A stretch of 64,000 nt of DNA from an uncultured Desulfobacteraceae bacterium (GTDB lineage: Bacteria; Desulfobacterota; Desulfobacteria; Desulfobacterales; Desulfobacteraceae): positions 1 to 64,000 of the forward strand of contig CAJWHT010000001.1 of assembly GCA_913041495.1 (NCBI GenBank), in the 5' to 3' direction. Position numbers and translations under genes: made by a program. Position 1 is the stretch's first letter. Each line of letters begins with the position of its first letter. The notes under the pieces are model-generated. The model saw nothing but the letters and a program-made list of their open reading frames with translations, was not told where the DNA came from and searched no databases. Of this stretch, positions 35,379-43,844 are shown piece by piece.

Positions 35379-38300
35379 ATGGAATTGTTCGCCTCAAAGC
35401 TTCAGGCCCCGGTCAGGGAGAAGACCCTGGCGCGCCGGCGTCTGACACGGGTGTTTGACCATCCTGAAAATTGGCGGCTGGTGACGGTGATCGCCGGTGC
35501 AGGATACGGGAAGACAACGCTTATTGCGGATGCCCTGGCCGGCTCGGAGAAGCCGGTGATCTGGTATCGTCTGGATCCCCGGGATAGGGACCCGGACGTA
35601 TTTTGCGCCTATCTTACCCGGGGGGTGATAACGGCTTATCCCGGGCTGGAATCGGATCAGGCGTTCCGGGGGGAAGTTCAGGCGCTGGCGTCGGGAAAGC
35701 CACTGGAGACCGCCGGGGGAAAGTTCCGCTCCCCGGACCGGTATATCCGCCGGCTGGCCGCTGTGCTGTCCACGGTTGCCGTTGGCCCGGCCTGCCTGGT
35801 GCTGGATGACTTTCATACCGTGGACGACAGTCCGGACATCTGCGGGGCGCTTTCCTATCTTTTGGATATTTTGCCCCGGACGGTGGGGGTGGTGATCCTC
35901 AGCCGCAAAGAGCCTCCTTTGAAGCTGGCACGTCTCAGGGCCGGGGGACATCTGGTTGAAATCGATGAAAAGGATTTGTCCTTTACCGCTCCTGAAATAC
36001 AGGCCTATTACACCGGCCTGTCCAATATCCCCCTGACCAAAGCGGATACCGGCCACATTCTGAAGAAAACCGGGGGATGGCCGGCCAGCCTGGTATTGCT
36101 GAAGTATGCCCTCAAGGACAGCCGGGAGGCGGAAATTAAACAGCGCCTGGCCGGGTTCAGCGGCAGTCAGTCCCATATTTTTGCCTATCTTGAAGAAAAT
36201 TTTTTTGATGCCCAGCCCCGGGAGATTCAGGCATTCATGATCAAGGTGAATTTGCTGGCCGAGATCGATGCGGACCGGTGTGACCGGATATTCGGCATCA
36301 AACGTTCCCGGCAGCGGCTGGCTGTCCTGGTTAAAGAGCACCTCCTGGTGTTTCCCGACCGGGCGAATACCGGCGTCTTCCACTTCCATCATCTGCTCCG
36401 GGATTTTTTGTCCGCGAAAGCCACGTCTTTTTTTACCGCATACCGGATCCGGGAGTTTCATCGCAGGATCGCGGCCGATATGTCAACGGATCATCCCTTT
36501 CAGGCCATCGAGCACAGCCTGCAGGCTGAGGACTACGAAACCTGCGCCGCATTGATGGAAGCCAACGAGATGCAGTTCCTCCTGGAAGGCAGCATCCTTT
36601 TTCTGGGGCGGTGTTTTGAAAAGATCCCGGAGGCGATCCTGACCAAGCGGCCCGGCCTGCTTTTTCTCAAGGCCAAACTGCTCTCCTACCATGGAAAGCC
36701 GGACGATGCCATGGCATACCTGAGAAAGGCGATCCTGCGCATCCGGAACCGTGGAACAAAGGAAGAAGAACTCAAATACATGGTGGATTTGGGCAGCCTT
36801 TACTATTTCACCGGCCATGTCCGGGAGGCCAGGGATTTGATGGAGCAGGTCCGGGATAAGATCGACCTGCATTCTACCACCTATGTGATTGTTTTCACCT
36901 ATCTGATTTTTCTGTCATCCGTGCTGGGGGAGTTTGACCGGGCCAAGGCCTATCTCCGGGAGGCCAAATCCGCTGCCATGACCTTTCCTGAATTTGAGCG
37001 CCGGGTGGCCCTGGTGCTGTTCCGGACTTCCGAAGCCTATTATCACTATATCCGGGGAGAGTTCCGGCTGTCCGGGGAGGTGAACCGGAAACTGCTGGCC
37101 TCTGCCCTGGATGTGGGGGCGGAATCCTGCCTCCCCCTGGCCTATTACCAGGATGCGGCCACCCGCGCCATGGAGAGGGATTATGCCGGGGGGCTGGCTG
37201 CTGCCGTCCGTGGTATCCGGGTCTGCGAAGATATGGCGCTCAATGACAGCAAAAAGGGGTGGATCTACCTTGCCGGGGCAGATAACTGCATGGGGCTGGG
37301 CAAACCGGACGCGGCCCGTGAGCGCATTGACAACGCCGCTGCCTTGTTTGAGGCTTCGGGGAACCGGTGGGGACTGGCCCATGCCTGGGAGACCTCGGCG
37401 CGGCTTGCCCTGGCTCAGGGCCGTATGGATACCGCCGGTGCATTCATGGCCGATGCCTTTGACCTTATCCGGGGATACGGCCTTGGCCTCACCCGGGCAA
37501 TTTTTGACAACACCATGGCCAGGATATTAATCCGGGAGGGAAGGTGGGAGAAGGCCCTGGAGCATTTGTCGGCGGCCGGGCCAGGGCTTACGGAAACGGC
37601 CTATTACCGGTTTGAAAATCATTTGTTGAATGCCCGCGCCCTGTGGGAGACGGGACGTGCCGACAGTGCATCGCATCATTTTCGGCAAGCGCGGAAAATA
37701 TCCGATGCCAAGGGATACGAACGGCTTCTGGAAAAGGAAGTCGCTTTGCTCAGTCCTTTAAACGGGATGATAAATGGCCCTGAGAACCGGGGCCGGGCGG
37801 CAGGGACCCAAAAAGTCGGCCCGGAAGAACTCATGGTTTTCCTGACAGGCAGGTTCGGTATCCGCAAAGGCGGTGTTGATCTGGATCTGTCCCAGTGTAA
37901 AAGTACACCGGCCCTGACCATATTTAAGTATATGGCATCCCACCCCAAAGCCGGTTTCATTCCAAGAGAGGTGCTCATCGAAACCGTCTGGCCCGAACAG
38001 GATCTGGGGAAAACCGCCAAACGGTTCAATATGGCCATGAGCAGCCTGCGGCGGCTGCTTCAGCCGGATCTGCCCCCCAGAGCCCCTTCCGCCTATATCC
38101 TGAGAAAAAAGGACACCTATTGCCTGGCCTGGGAAGCGCCGCGGGTCACCACAGATGTGGGCCGGTTTGAATCGCTGACGGCATCGGCTGCGGATTCCGG
38201 TGACCCTGAAACGGCTTTGTCGGAACGGATTCAGGCCGAGCAGTCATTGTCCGGAGCGTTTCTTTCCGAAGACCCCTATCTTGAATGGGCGGAACCGGTC

Positions 38301-38585
38301 AGGGAGCAACTGATATACAGGAGACTTGAGAACCTGCGGGCGGTGGCGGCCCGCTACAGGGGGCTGGGAGATCATGAAAACGCCCTGGCATACAGTCTTA
38401 AAATTCTGGACATCGATCCCTACGATGAGGCGGCATACGGCGCGCTGATGCGCCTCTATCACGCCCAGGGGCGGCCGGGCCGGATTTCCGACACCTGGCG
38501 CAGGTACAAACAGGCCGCCGACACACTGGGGGTGCCGGAAAATCAGGAGTTGGCAAGGCTTTACCTGCGTCTCACAACTTCTTGA
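35379..38585 (+). CDS. MalT-like STAND ATPase with SARP/BTAD output domain
   Basis: 1068-aa cytoplasmic signalling ATPase/regulator. N-terminal STAND NTPase: Walker A GAGYGKTT (40-47) and Walker B ACLVLDDFHTVDD (about 138-150), opening KLQAPVREKTLARRRL as in MalT. A helical winged region and a long TPR-like superhelix (about 390-790) follow. Instead of a LuxR HTH, the C-terminus has an OmpR-type winged helix (about 830-915, FIPREVLIETVWPEQ, RFNMAMSSLRRLLQ) and a bacterial transcriptional activation domain (about 925-1065), as in SARP regulators. ATP and an inducer would drive oligomerisation and activation. Target unknown; the orphan DsrP-like gene is next. Confidence 0.88.
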   Translation: MELFASKLQAPVREKTLARRRLTRVFDHPENWRLVTVIAGAGYGKTTLIADALAGSEKPVIWYRLDPRDRDPDVFCAYLTRGVITAYPGLESDQAFRGEVQALASGKPLETAGGKFRSPDRYIRRLAAVLSTVAVGPACLVLDDFHTVDDSPDICGALSYLLDILPRTVGVVILSRKEPPLKLARLRAGGHLVEIDEKDLSFTAPEIQAYYTGLSNIPLTKADTGHILKKTGGWPASLVLLKYALKDSREAEIKQRLAGFSGSQSHIFAYLEENFFDAQPREIQAFMIKVNLLAEIDADRCDRIFGIKRSRQRLAVLVKEHLLVFPDRANTGVFHFHHLLRDFLSAKATSFFTAYRIREFHRRIAADMSTDHPFQAIEHSLQAEDYETCAALMEANEMQFLLEGSILFLGRCFEKIPEAILTKRPGLLFLKAKLLSYHGKPDDAMAYLRKAILRIRNRGTKEEELKYMVDLGSLYYFTGHVREARDLMEQVRDKIDLHSTTYVIVFTYLIFLSSVLGEFDRAKAYLREAKSAAMTFPEFERRVALVLFRTSEAYYHYIRGEFRLSGEVNRKLLASALDVGAESCLPLAYYQDAATRAMERDYAGGLAAAVRGIRVCEDMALNDSKKGWIYLAGADNCMGLGKPDAARERIDNAAALFEASGNRWGLAHAWETSARLALAQGRMDTAGAFMADAFDLIRGYGLGLTRAIFDNTMARILIREGRWEKALEHLSAAGPGLTETAYYRFENHLLNARALWETGRADSASHHFRQARKISDAKGYERLLEKEVALLSPLNGMINGPENRGRAAGTQKVGPEELMVFLTGRFGIRKGGVDLDLSQCKSTPALTIFKYMASHPKAGFIPREVLIETVWPEQDLGKTAKRFNMAMSSLRRLLQPDLPPRAPSAYILRKKDTYCLAWEAPRVTTDVGRFESLTASAADSGDPETALSERIQAEQSLSGAFLSEDPYLEWAEPVREQLIYRRLENLRAVAARYRGLGDHENALAYSLKILDIDPYDEAAYGALMRLYHAQGRPGRISDTWRRYKQAADTLGVPENQELARLYLRLTTS

Positions 38586-38664
38586 ATTCTAAGATGGTAT
38601 CCTTTTTTCAATCTAATTTACTCAAAATTTACTCCCTGGTTATATAAATTGCCGGTGATCAAGA

Positions 38665-38707
38665 GCCACCGGTGCCACAGGGACAGCCCGGCCTTTTTGC
38701 CGGTGGC
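38665..38707. repeat. Inverted repeat upstream of DsrP-like gene
   Basis: GCCACCGG and CCGGTGGC are separated by 27 bases, with a nested GCCCGGC/GCCGG. It lies in the 160-base leader of the DsrP-like gene after a weak TATATA-type -10, so it would fold in the mRNA or bind a regulator. Confidence 0.4.
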
Positions 38708-38745
38708 CGTGCAAGGAAACCATTCCGGGCCACGGAGAAAGGAAT

Positions 38746-39915
38746 ATGCTTGAACTGGCATTGAACGGAAGCAAACGATACTGGATATGGATGGGGTGCC
38801 TTCTGGCGGTTATGGGTGTTGGGGCGGTGTTTTATGCAGACCAGCTTATCAACGGTTTGATGGTAACCGGCCAGAGCCGTGATGTTTCATGGGGATTTTA
38901 TACGGCTCAGATGACATATTTCGTCGGGGTGGCCGCAGGCGGTGTCATGCTGGTGCTGCCCTATTATATCCATAGCTACAAGGACTTTGGCCGGATCACC
39001 ATTTTAGGGGAGTTTTTGGCTGTGGCCGCCATTGTCATGTGTTTTCTCTTCCTGCTGATTCACCTGGGCAAGCCCATGCGGGCACTGAATGTGTTTCTTC
39101 ACCCCACCCCCTGGTCCATGTTGTTTTGGGACGGCAACGTGCTTTTTATTTACATGGTGCTGAATATCATTATCGGGTGGACCGTGCTGGATGCGGAACG
39201 CAACGGAATCAAGCCCCCCTGGTGGACAAAGCCCCTGATCCTTGTCTCCATTCCCATGGCCTTTTCCATTCATACGGTGACGGCTTTTATCTACTGCGGC
39301 CTTCCGGGACGGGGCTTCTGGCTCACCGCTGTGCTGGCACCCAGATTCCTGGCCTCTGCCTTTGCCTCGGGGCCGGCCCTGCTGATTCTCCTGGCCATGT
39401 TCATCCGGAGAACCACCCGGTTTGATCCGGGGTGGCAGGCCATCCAGACCCTCGGGGTGATTGCGGCCTACGGTCTTCTGGCCAACCTGTTTTTTCTGGG
39501 ATGTGAGGTCTTTGTGGCCTTTTATTCCGGAATACCGTCCCACATGGACCATCTCAGGTATCTGTACGCAGGCCTCCACGGAAAATCCGCCATGGTCCCC
39601 TTTATGTGGACGTCACTGGCCGCCATGGTTGCGGGACTGACACTGTTGATCATTCCCCGTACCCGGAGGAACAGTCGTCTTTTGGTCATTGCCTGTGTGC
39701 TTGTCTTTGCCGGCACCTGGATCGACAAGGGGCTGGGGATGATTGCCGGCGGTTTTATCCCTTCGCCCCTGCACCAGGTGACCGAGTATTTTCCCAGCCT
39801 TCATGAACTGGTGATTTCCGCCGGGGTGGCTGCCCTGGGCCTTTTTATTCTTACCATACTATACAAGATTACCCTGGTGGTGAAGATAACCAACCAGACC
39901 GGCAGAACAGGATAA
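38746..39915 (+). CDS. DsrP-like NrfD/PsrC-family membrane protein
   Basis: 389-aa inner-membrane protein with ten TM helices, closely resembling DsrP, the quinone-interacting subunit of the DsrMKJOP complex of sulfate reducers: LNGSKRYWIWMGCLLAVMGV, TGQSRDVSWGFYTAQMTYFV, FLAVAAIVMCFLFLLIHLGK, IHTVTAFIYCGLPGRGFWLT, ASAFASGPALLILL, GTWIDKGLGMIAGGFIPSP. DsrP exchanges electrons with menaquinone. None of the partner genes dsrM, dsrK, dsrJ or dsrO is adjacent, so this is an orphan paralogue that may serve another ferredoxin-like partner. AGAAAGGAA precedes the ATG. Confidence 0.85.
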   Translation: MLELALNGSKRYWIWMGCLLAVMGVGAVFYADQLINGLMVTGQSRDVSWGFYTAQMTYFVGVAAGGVMLVLPYYIHSYKDFGRITILGEFLAVAAIVMCFLFLLIHLGKPMRALNVFLHPTPWSMLFWDGNVLFIYMVLNIIIGWTVLDAERNGIKPPWWTKPLILVSIPMAFSIHTVTAFIYCGLPGRGFWLTAVLAPRFLASAFASGPALLILLAMFIRRTTRFDPGWQAIQTLGVIAAYGLLANLFFLGCEVFVAFYSGIPSHMDHLRYLYAGLHGKSAMVPFMWTSLAAMVAGLTLLIIPRTRRNSRLLVIACVLVFAGTWIDKGLGMIAGGFIPSPLHQVTEYFPSLHELVISAGVAALGLFILTILYKITLVVKITNQTGRTG

Positions 39916-39962
39916 GCAAAGATGCGGGTACCGCCCTCTGCCTCAAGGTCTGGTCCAGCCAT

Positions 39963-40100
39963 ATGCCCAAACGCGTCGATGTCAGCCGCCATGCTTTTGA
40001 AACAATCCGGGGGGAATACCCGGGAAACGGAAAACGCCTGGCAACGGCTGAAAAGGGGCTGGCCATGCTGGACCGGATCGCTCCGGCCGCAGGGGAATAG
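39963..40100 (+). CDS. Possible 45-aa protein
   Basis: A short ORF (MPKRVDVSRHAFETIRGEYP to MLDRIAPAAGE) sits between the DsrP-like and EamA genes. Amino-acid composition looks protein-like and the frame is open upstream of the ATG too, but the ribosome site is poor and no family is recognised. It may be a small gene or a remnant. Confidence 0.3.
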   Translation: MPKRVDVSRHAFETIRGEYPGNGKRLATAEKGLAMLDRIAPAAGE

Positions 40101-40119
40101 CCCGGTTCTGTTCCCCTTT

Positions 40120-40980
40120 TTAAGCGTTCGCCGGATCTTTTAGAAAAAATTTCCCAAGAAGAGCGGCACCGATAATCACCCCCATGCCTGACAGCACCTG
40201 GGCGGACACCTGCTCGCCATGGATCAGGCTTACCATGAGAACCGCCAGGGGCGGGGTCAGGTAGGTCAGATAGCCGATAATGGTCACATTCCCCGTGTTA
40301 AGGGCCCTGTTCCAGAAGAAAAAGGAGAGCCCCAGCGGCACACATCCCAGGTAAACGGCGGACAGCAGGGCTGTACGACCCGGCAGGGTTGTATCGCCGG
40401 ACATCAGGAAGATGCACAGGGAAATCACGGCGGCATAAATGGTGTAGGCCGTCATGGGATCCTTATCCAGCTTCATAAGGGGCAGGGTGACCGAAAAGCT
40501 GGACCATATCAGGCCGCAGAGCAGGGCAAACCCGTAGCCCACCATATGGCCGGAAGAAAAGGAAATGCTTTTGCCCGAGGCAATGACCATGCCGGCTCCC
40601 AACAGTCCGATACAGGCTGTGATGAAAATGGCAGGCCGCAGCCGCTTGAATGTGATCACCGAGGAGAATACCACGATCCAGAAAGACCAGGTGGTGGCCA
40701 GGATGGTGCCTTCCGCCATGGGCGCAAGATCCATGGTTTTATAGTAGAGAAAGTGGTAGAGAAAAATCCCCCACACCCCGAGCAGGCTGGGCAATATTTT
40801 GGGGACAAAGATCCTAAAGGACCGGGTGGCCAGAATATCCCTGGCGTATAGAAAAATGGCGGCACTGGTAAAGCTTACCGCCATTAATGCGGGCACACTT
40901 AATCCGGTGAGGCCTGAACCGATGGCGGCGGGCAGGCTGGCCCAGCAGAGCACAGCCCCCATGGCGTAGATGTATGGCAT
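40120..40980 (-). CDS. EamA/DMT-family transporter
   Basis: 286-aa ten-TM protein with two EamA repeats (first: MPYIYAMGAVLCWASLPAAI; second: SGHMVGYGFALLCGLIWSSF). It probably exports amino acids or related metabolites. GGAG lies a few bases before the ATG. It is not a close relative of the EamA protein at 17.7 kb judged by sequence. Confidence 0.85.
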   Translation of the reverse strand: MPYIYAMGAVLCWASLPAAIGSGLTGLSVPALMAVSFTSAAIFLYARDILATRSFRIFVPKILPSLLGVWGIFLYHFLYYKTMDLAPMAEGTILATTWSFWIVVFSSVITFKRLRPAIFITACIGLLGAGMVIASGKSISFSSGHMVGYGFALLCGLIWSSFSVTLPLMKLDKDPMTAYTIYAAVISLCIFLMSGDTTLPGRTALLSAVYLGCVPLGLSFFFWNRALNTGNVTIIGYLTYLTPPLAVLMVSLIHGEQVSAQVLSGMGVIIGAALLGKFFLKDPANA

Positions 40981-41083
40981 ATGGATCTCCTTCGTATGGT
41001 TGGGGTTCTGGCCTGCATCCTACACCTTGTTTCCGGTTCAGGTATTGAACAAAATTGACATGAATTGAAATGCGTTGGATTCC

Positions 41084-41503
41084 TTACCCGGACACTGCCA
41101 GCCACGCCATTTCCACATTGGCCTTCCATTCCGCAGAAGAAATCCCCCAGCGACGGCAGTCATCCGGGTCCGCATCCCTGTTGAACGCGGCCTTCAGCCA
41201 TCTGCGGTCCCTGTTGTCATAGCACCAGGCGGCAAAGGAATCATCCCTTAGAAAAGTAGAAGGGGACTGGCCGGGATGCTGCCGTATCATTTCCCTGAGT
41301 TCATCTGCTGTTGTTGCAAACATGGGGGTATTCGCTCCGTCCGTTATTGGATCCTGGGGGGCATCTCCAGACAACGGAAGATATGCCCCGCCTGTAAAAT
41401 TACGGACGAATAACCGAATCCCCTGTGGGCTGTCAAGGTATTCTTCCCAAAGATGAGTTTTATCCGTTTTCAGGGGGAAGCGCCTTGAAGATTTCGATGT
41501 CAT
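41084..41503 (-). CDS. Hypothetical protein (139 aa)
   Basis: Soluble protein rich in Arg, Asp and Trp (LWEEYLDSPQGIRLFVRNFT; DRRWLKAAFNRDADPDDCRR). No domain recognised. Its assumed start overlaps the end of the upstream secreted-protein gene by 44 bases in another frame, so the true start may be further in, although the only in-frame ATG near the beginning is this one. Co-transcription with the upstream gene is likely. Confidence 0.6.
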   Translation of the reverse strand: MTSKSSRRFPLKTDKTHLWEEYLDSPQGIRLFVRNFTGGAYLPLSGDAPQDPITDGANTPMFATTADELREMIRQHPGQSPSTFLRDDSFAAWCYDNRDRRWLKAAFNRDADPDDCRRWGISSAEWKANVEMAWLAVSG

Positions 41504-42392
41504 CCCAGGTTTGATCGCCTGCGGTATTCATCAGGCCCAGACCTGTAAAATTGTCCCTGTAATAGACCTCGTAGGTCCTAAGAACCCGGGCTTTATCGAT
41601 CATGACGTTCATTTCCCCGTTGGTCAGGCGCACCCAGGTCAGGGTATGGAATTTGCCGTCATTGATCACGGGGAATTTGTCCGAGGCCCCAACGATATAC
41701 TGCCGTGATCCGGTTTCCCGGATGACTTCCATGGGGGCTGCATCGGAATGGTCGGCCCTCACTTTGAGCCGGTATCTGGGGGTCAGATTTTTACCGCCCA
41801 ACAGCAGGATGTCCATTTGGGCCGACGGTGAGGCTTTGAACCGTAGGTTCATCTCAAAGGCCGGAGGAAAATTTTTATGGGTGTACAGGAATGCCGGTGT
41901 CGGTGCAGCGGCGGCTTTTGGTGTTTCCTGGGGCGGCTGCTGGGTCTTGGACGGTGTGCCGAAGATGCTGTCCAGGATCAGCCCCACAGCCTCCTGTTCA
42001 AGGGTTTTGTTCTGCCCGGTTGTATTTTCCCCGGAAGGTTCGGCCGCGGCCACCCGGACACTGCTGGTGAGTCTTTCTCCCTTCACTTTGAAAGCCCCGG
42101 ATTTGACGGTCCATTTGGGATTATTGGTATAATTCCCATCTTTAAAGGTCTCCCGGAAAAAGATTTCCCTGAGCCGGGATTTGTATTTTTTCAGGATGTC
42201 TCTTAACTCATTTAAAAAGGTGGGATGGGCCACCATCCTTTTATCCGCATCTTCAATTTGTTTTTCCAGTTCGGAAATCATGGATTTCAACTGCTTATTA
42301 TCCTCGGCCCGGGCGGGGGCGCCCGGTGAAACGGATATCAGCATCGCCACGGTGAGTACTGCGACGAAATATCTGTTTAAGAATGGTCTCAT
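41460..42392 (-). CDS. Secreted protein with LamG/DUF1080-like beta domain
   Basis: 310 aa. Signal peptide (RYFVAVLTVAMLISVSPGAPARA), then a coiled coil (KQLKSMISELEKQIEDADKRM, about 30-75), then a beta-sandwich that starts FRETFKDGNYTNNPKWTVKSG and ends LGLMNTAGDQTWDDIEIF. That pattern is typical of laminin-G/concanavalin-like domains of the DUF1080 kind, often carbohydrate-associated. It is interrupted near 120-170 by a Pro/Ala/Gln-rich linker. Periplasmic; the ligand is unknown. Confidence 0.7.
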   Translation of the reverse strand: MRPFLNRYFVAVLTVAMLISVSPGAPARAEDNKQLKSMISELEKQIEDADKRMVAHPTFLNELRDILKKYKSRLREIFFRETFKDGNYTNNPKWTVKSGAFKVKGERLTSSVRVAAAEPSGENTTGQNKTLEQEAVGLILDSIFGTPSKTQQPPQETPKAAAAPTPAFLYTHKNFPPAFEMNLRFKASPSAQMDILLLGGKNLTPRYRLKVRADHSDAAPMEVIRETGSRQYIVGASDKFPVINDGKFHTLTWVRLTNGEMNVMIDKARVLRTYEVYYRDNFTGLGLMNTAGDQTWDDIEIFKALPPENG

Positions 42393-42674
42393 TCTTTTCT
42401 CCTTCCCGTCGAAGATGTATATAATATTAAGGTAGTTTGAACACTTGGTGTATCATCTCACAATATCCGTGAAAAATCCATCTTGTTGACGTTTATCCGC
42501 CATTTGCCGGGATTTGCGTGTTGGCTTAAGATCAAATTGAACCCCGGATTATTAGAAGCCCCTTATGTTATGAAATTTAGGGTTTAAAATTTGGCCGCCT
42601 TGGTATATGGTGACGTAATCAAGATCAATAACCGCAAGCGTTTCGCTAAGTTTGCAGACTGAAAAGAGATGGAT

Positions 42675-43844
42675 ATGAGAAATAAATTTTCGATTATTTC
42701 CCTGGTGATCGTATTTTTCTTTATCGGCACTGCCTGCGATAAGTTAGAAGAAAAAAAAGCCCCCCAGGCCCCGCCGCCTCCCCCTGAAGTCGATGTTTAT
42801 GAAACCCATGCTGAAGATATCCCCATCTACAACACGTTTGTGGGGCAGGTCTACGGAGTCAAGGATATTAACATACGGGCCCGGGTGCAGGGGTTTTTAA
42901 AGGGAATTCATTTTAAGGAAGGCTTCCCGGTGAAAGAAGGGGATTTGCTCTATGTCATCGAAAGCCAGCCCTTTGAGGCGGAGGTGGCGTCCAAGAGGGG
43001 ACTTCTGGCCGAAGCCAATACCAACCTGGTGAAGACCAAGCGGGAACTGGAACGCTACCGCCCCCTGGCGGAGCAAAAGGCCATTTCCCAGAGCGATCTT
43101 GACGGTGCCGTTGCCGCCTATGAAGCCGCCAAAGCATCGGTGGACGCTGCAAAGGCCAATCTGAGGGCGGCAAAGATCCAGATGGGGTATACGCGGATCT
43201 ACTCGCCCATTGACGGCATCATCGGAAAAACCCAGGCCAAGGTCGGGGACTTTGTGGGCCAAGACCCCAACCCCGTGATCCTGAATACAGTGTCCAATAC
43301 GACTTCCGTCCTGGTGGAGTTCTTTCTCACCGAAAGCATGTACTTGAGTATTGCAAGGCATATGGTGGCCAATAAGAGCGCGCGGGCGGAAATGACACAA
43401 AAGCCGGACATTCGGCTGATCCTGGCCGACGGGTATGAATATCCTCTTAAGGGTAAACCCAATTTCCTGGACCGCCAGATGGACCCGGCCACCGGCGCCA
43501 TCCTCTTCCAGGTATCTTTTCCCAATCCGGACAACCTGCTCCGGCCGGGGCAATTTGCCAAGGTGAAAATCAGGGTGGCGGTTGTCAAAGACGGCGTCCT
43601 GGTGCCCCAGCGCAGTGTCAGCGACCTCCAGGGCAGAAAACGGGTATTTGTGGTGGACGATCAGAATACCGTCCGGGAACGCCAGGTAACCCTGGGGCCG
43701 CCCGTAGACAATTTCTACCTGGTGAAAAAAGGGGTGGAGGCAGGCGAAAAAGTGGTCTACGAAGGCCTGCAGAAAGTGAGTGACGGCAGAACGGTTAAAG
43801 CGACACAAGTTCAGGTAGAACGCATAACACAGGATGAAAACTGA
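42675..43844 (+). CDS. RND efflux periplasmic adaptor (AcrA/MexA family)
   Basis: 389-aa membrane-fusion lipoprotein that bridges inner-membrane pump and outer-membrane channel. The signal peptide ends in a lipobox (FIGTAC). The barrel-sandwich/lipoyl halves (INIRARVQGFLKGIHFKEGF; TRIYSPIDGIIGKTQAKVGD) flank an alpha-hairpin (about 100-155), followed by the beta-barrel and membrane-proximal domains. GAG spaced six bases favours ATG 42675 over 42669. Its stop overlaps the permease ATG by one base. The 276-base region upstream holds only AT-rich leader without a convincing promoter. Confidence 0.93.
   Translation: MRNKFSIISLVIVFFFIGTACDKLEEKKAPQAPPPPPEVDVYETHAEDIPIYNTFVGQVYGVKDINIRARVQGFLKGIHFKEGFPVKEGDLLYVIESQPFEAEVASKRGLLAEANTNLVKTKRELERYRPLAEQKAISQSDLDGAVAAYEAAKASVDAAKANLRAAKIQMGYTRIYSPIDGIIGKTQAKVGDFVGQDPNPVILNTVSNTTSVLVEFFLTESMYLSIARHMVANKSARAEMTQKPDIRLILADGYEYPLKGKPNFLDRQMDPATGAILFQVSFPNPDNLLRPGQFAKVKIRVAVVKDGVLVPQRSVSDLQGRKRVFVVDDQNTVRERQVTLGPPVDNFYLVKKGVEAGEKVVYEGLQKVSDGRTVKATQVQVERITQDEN

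Noticed and set aside
35394-36461. 355-aa minus-strand ORF
   Set aside because: Antisense shadow of the STAND regulator; no protein family pattern.
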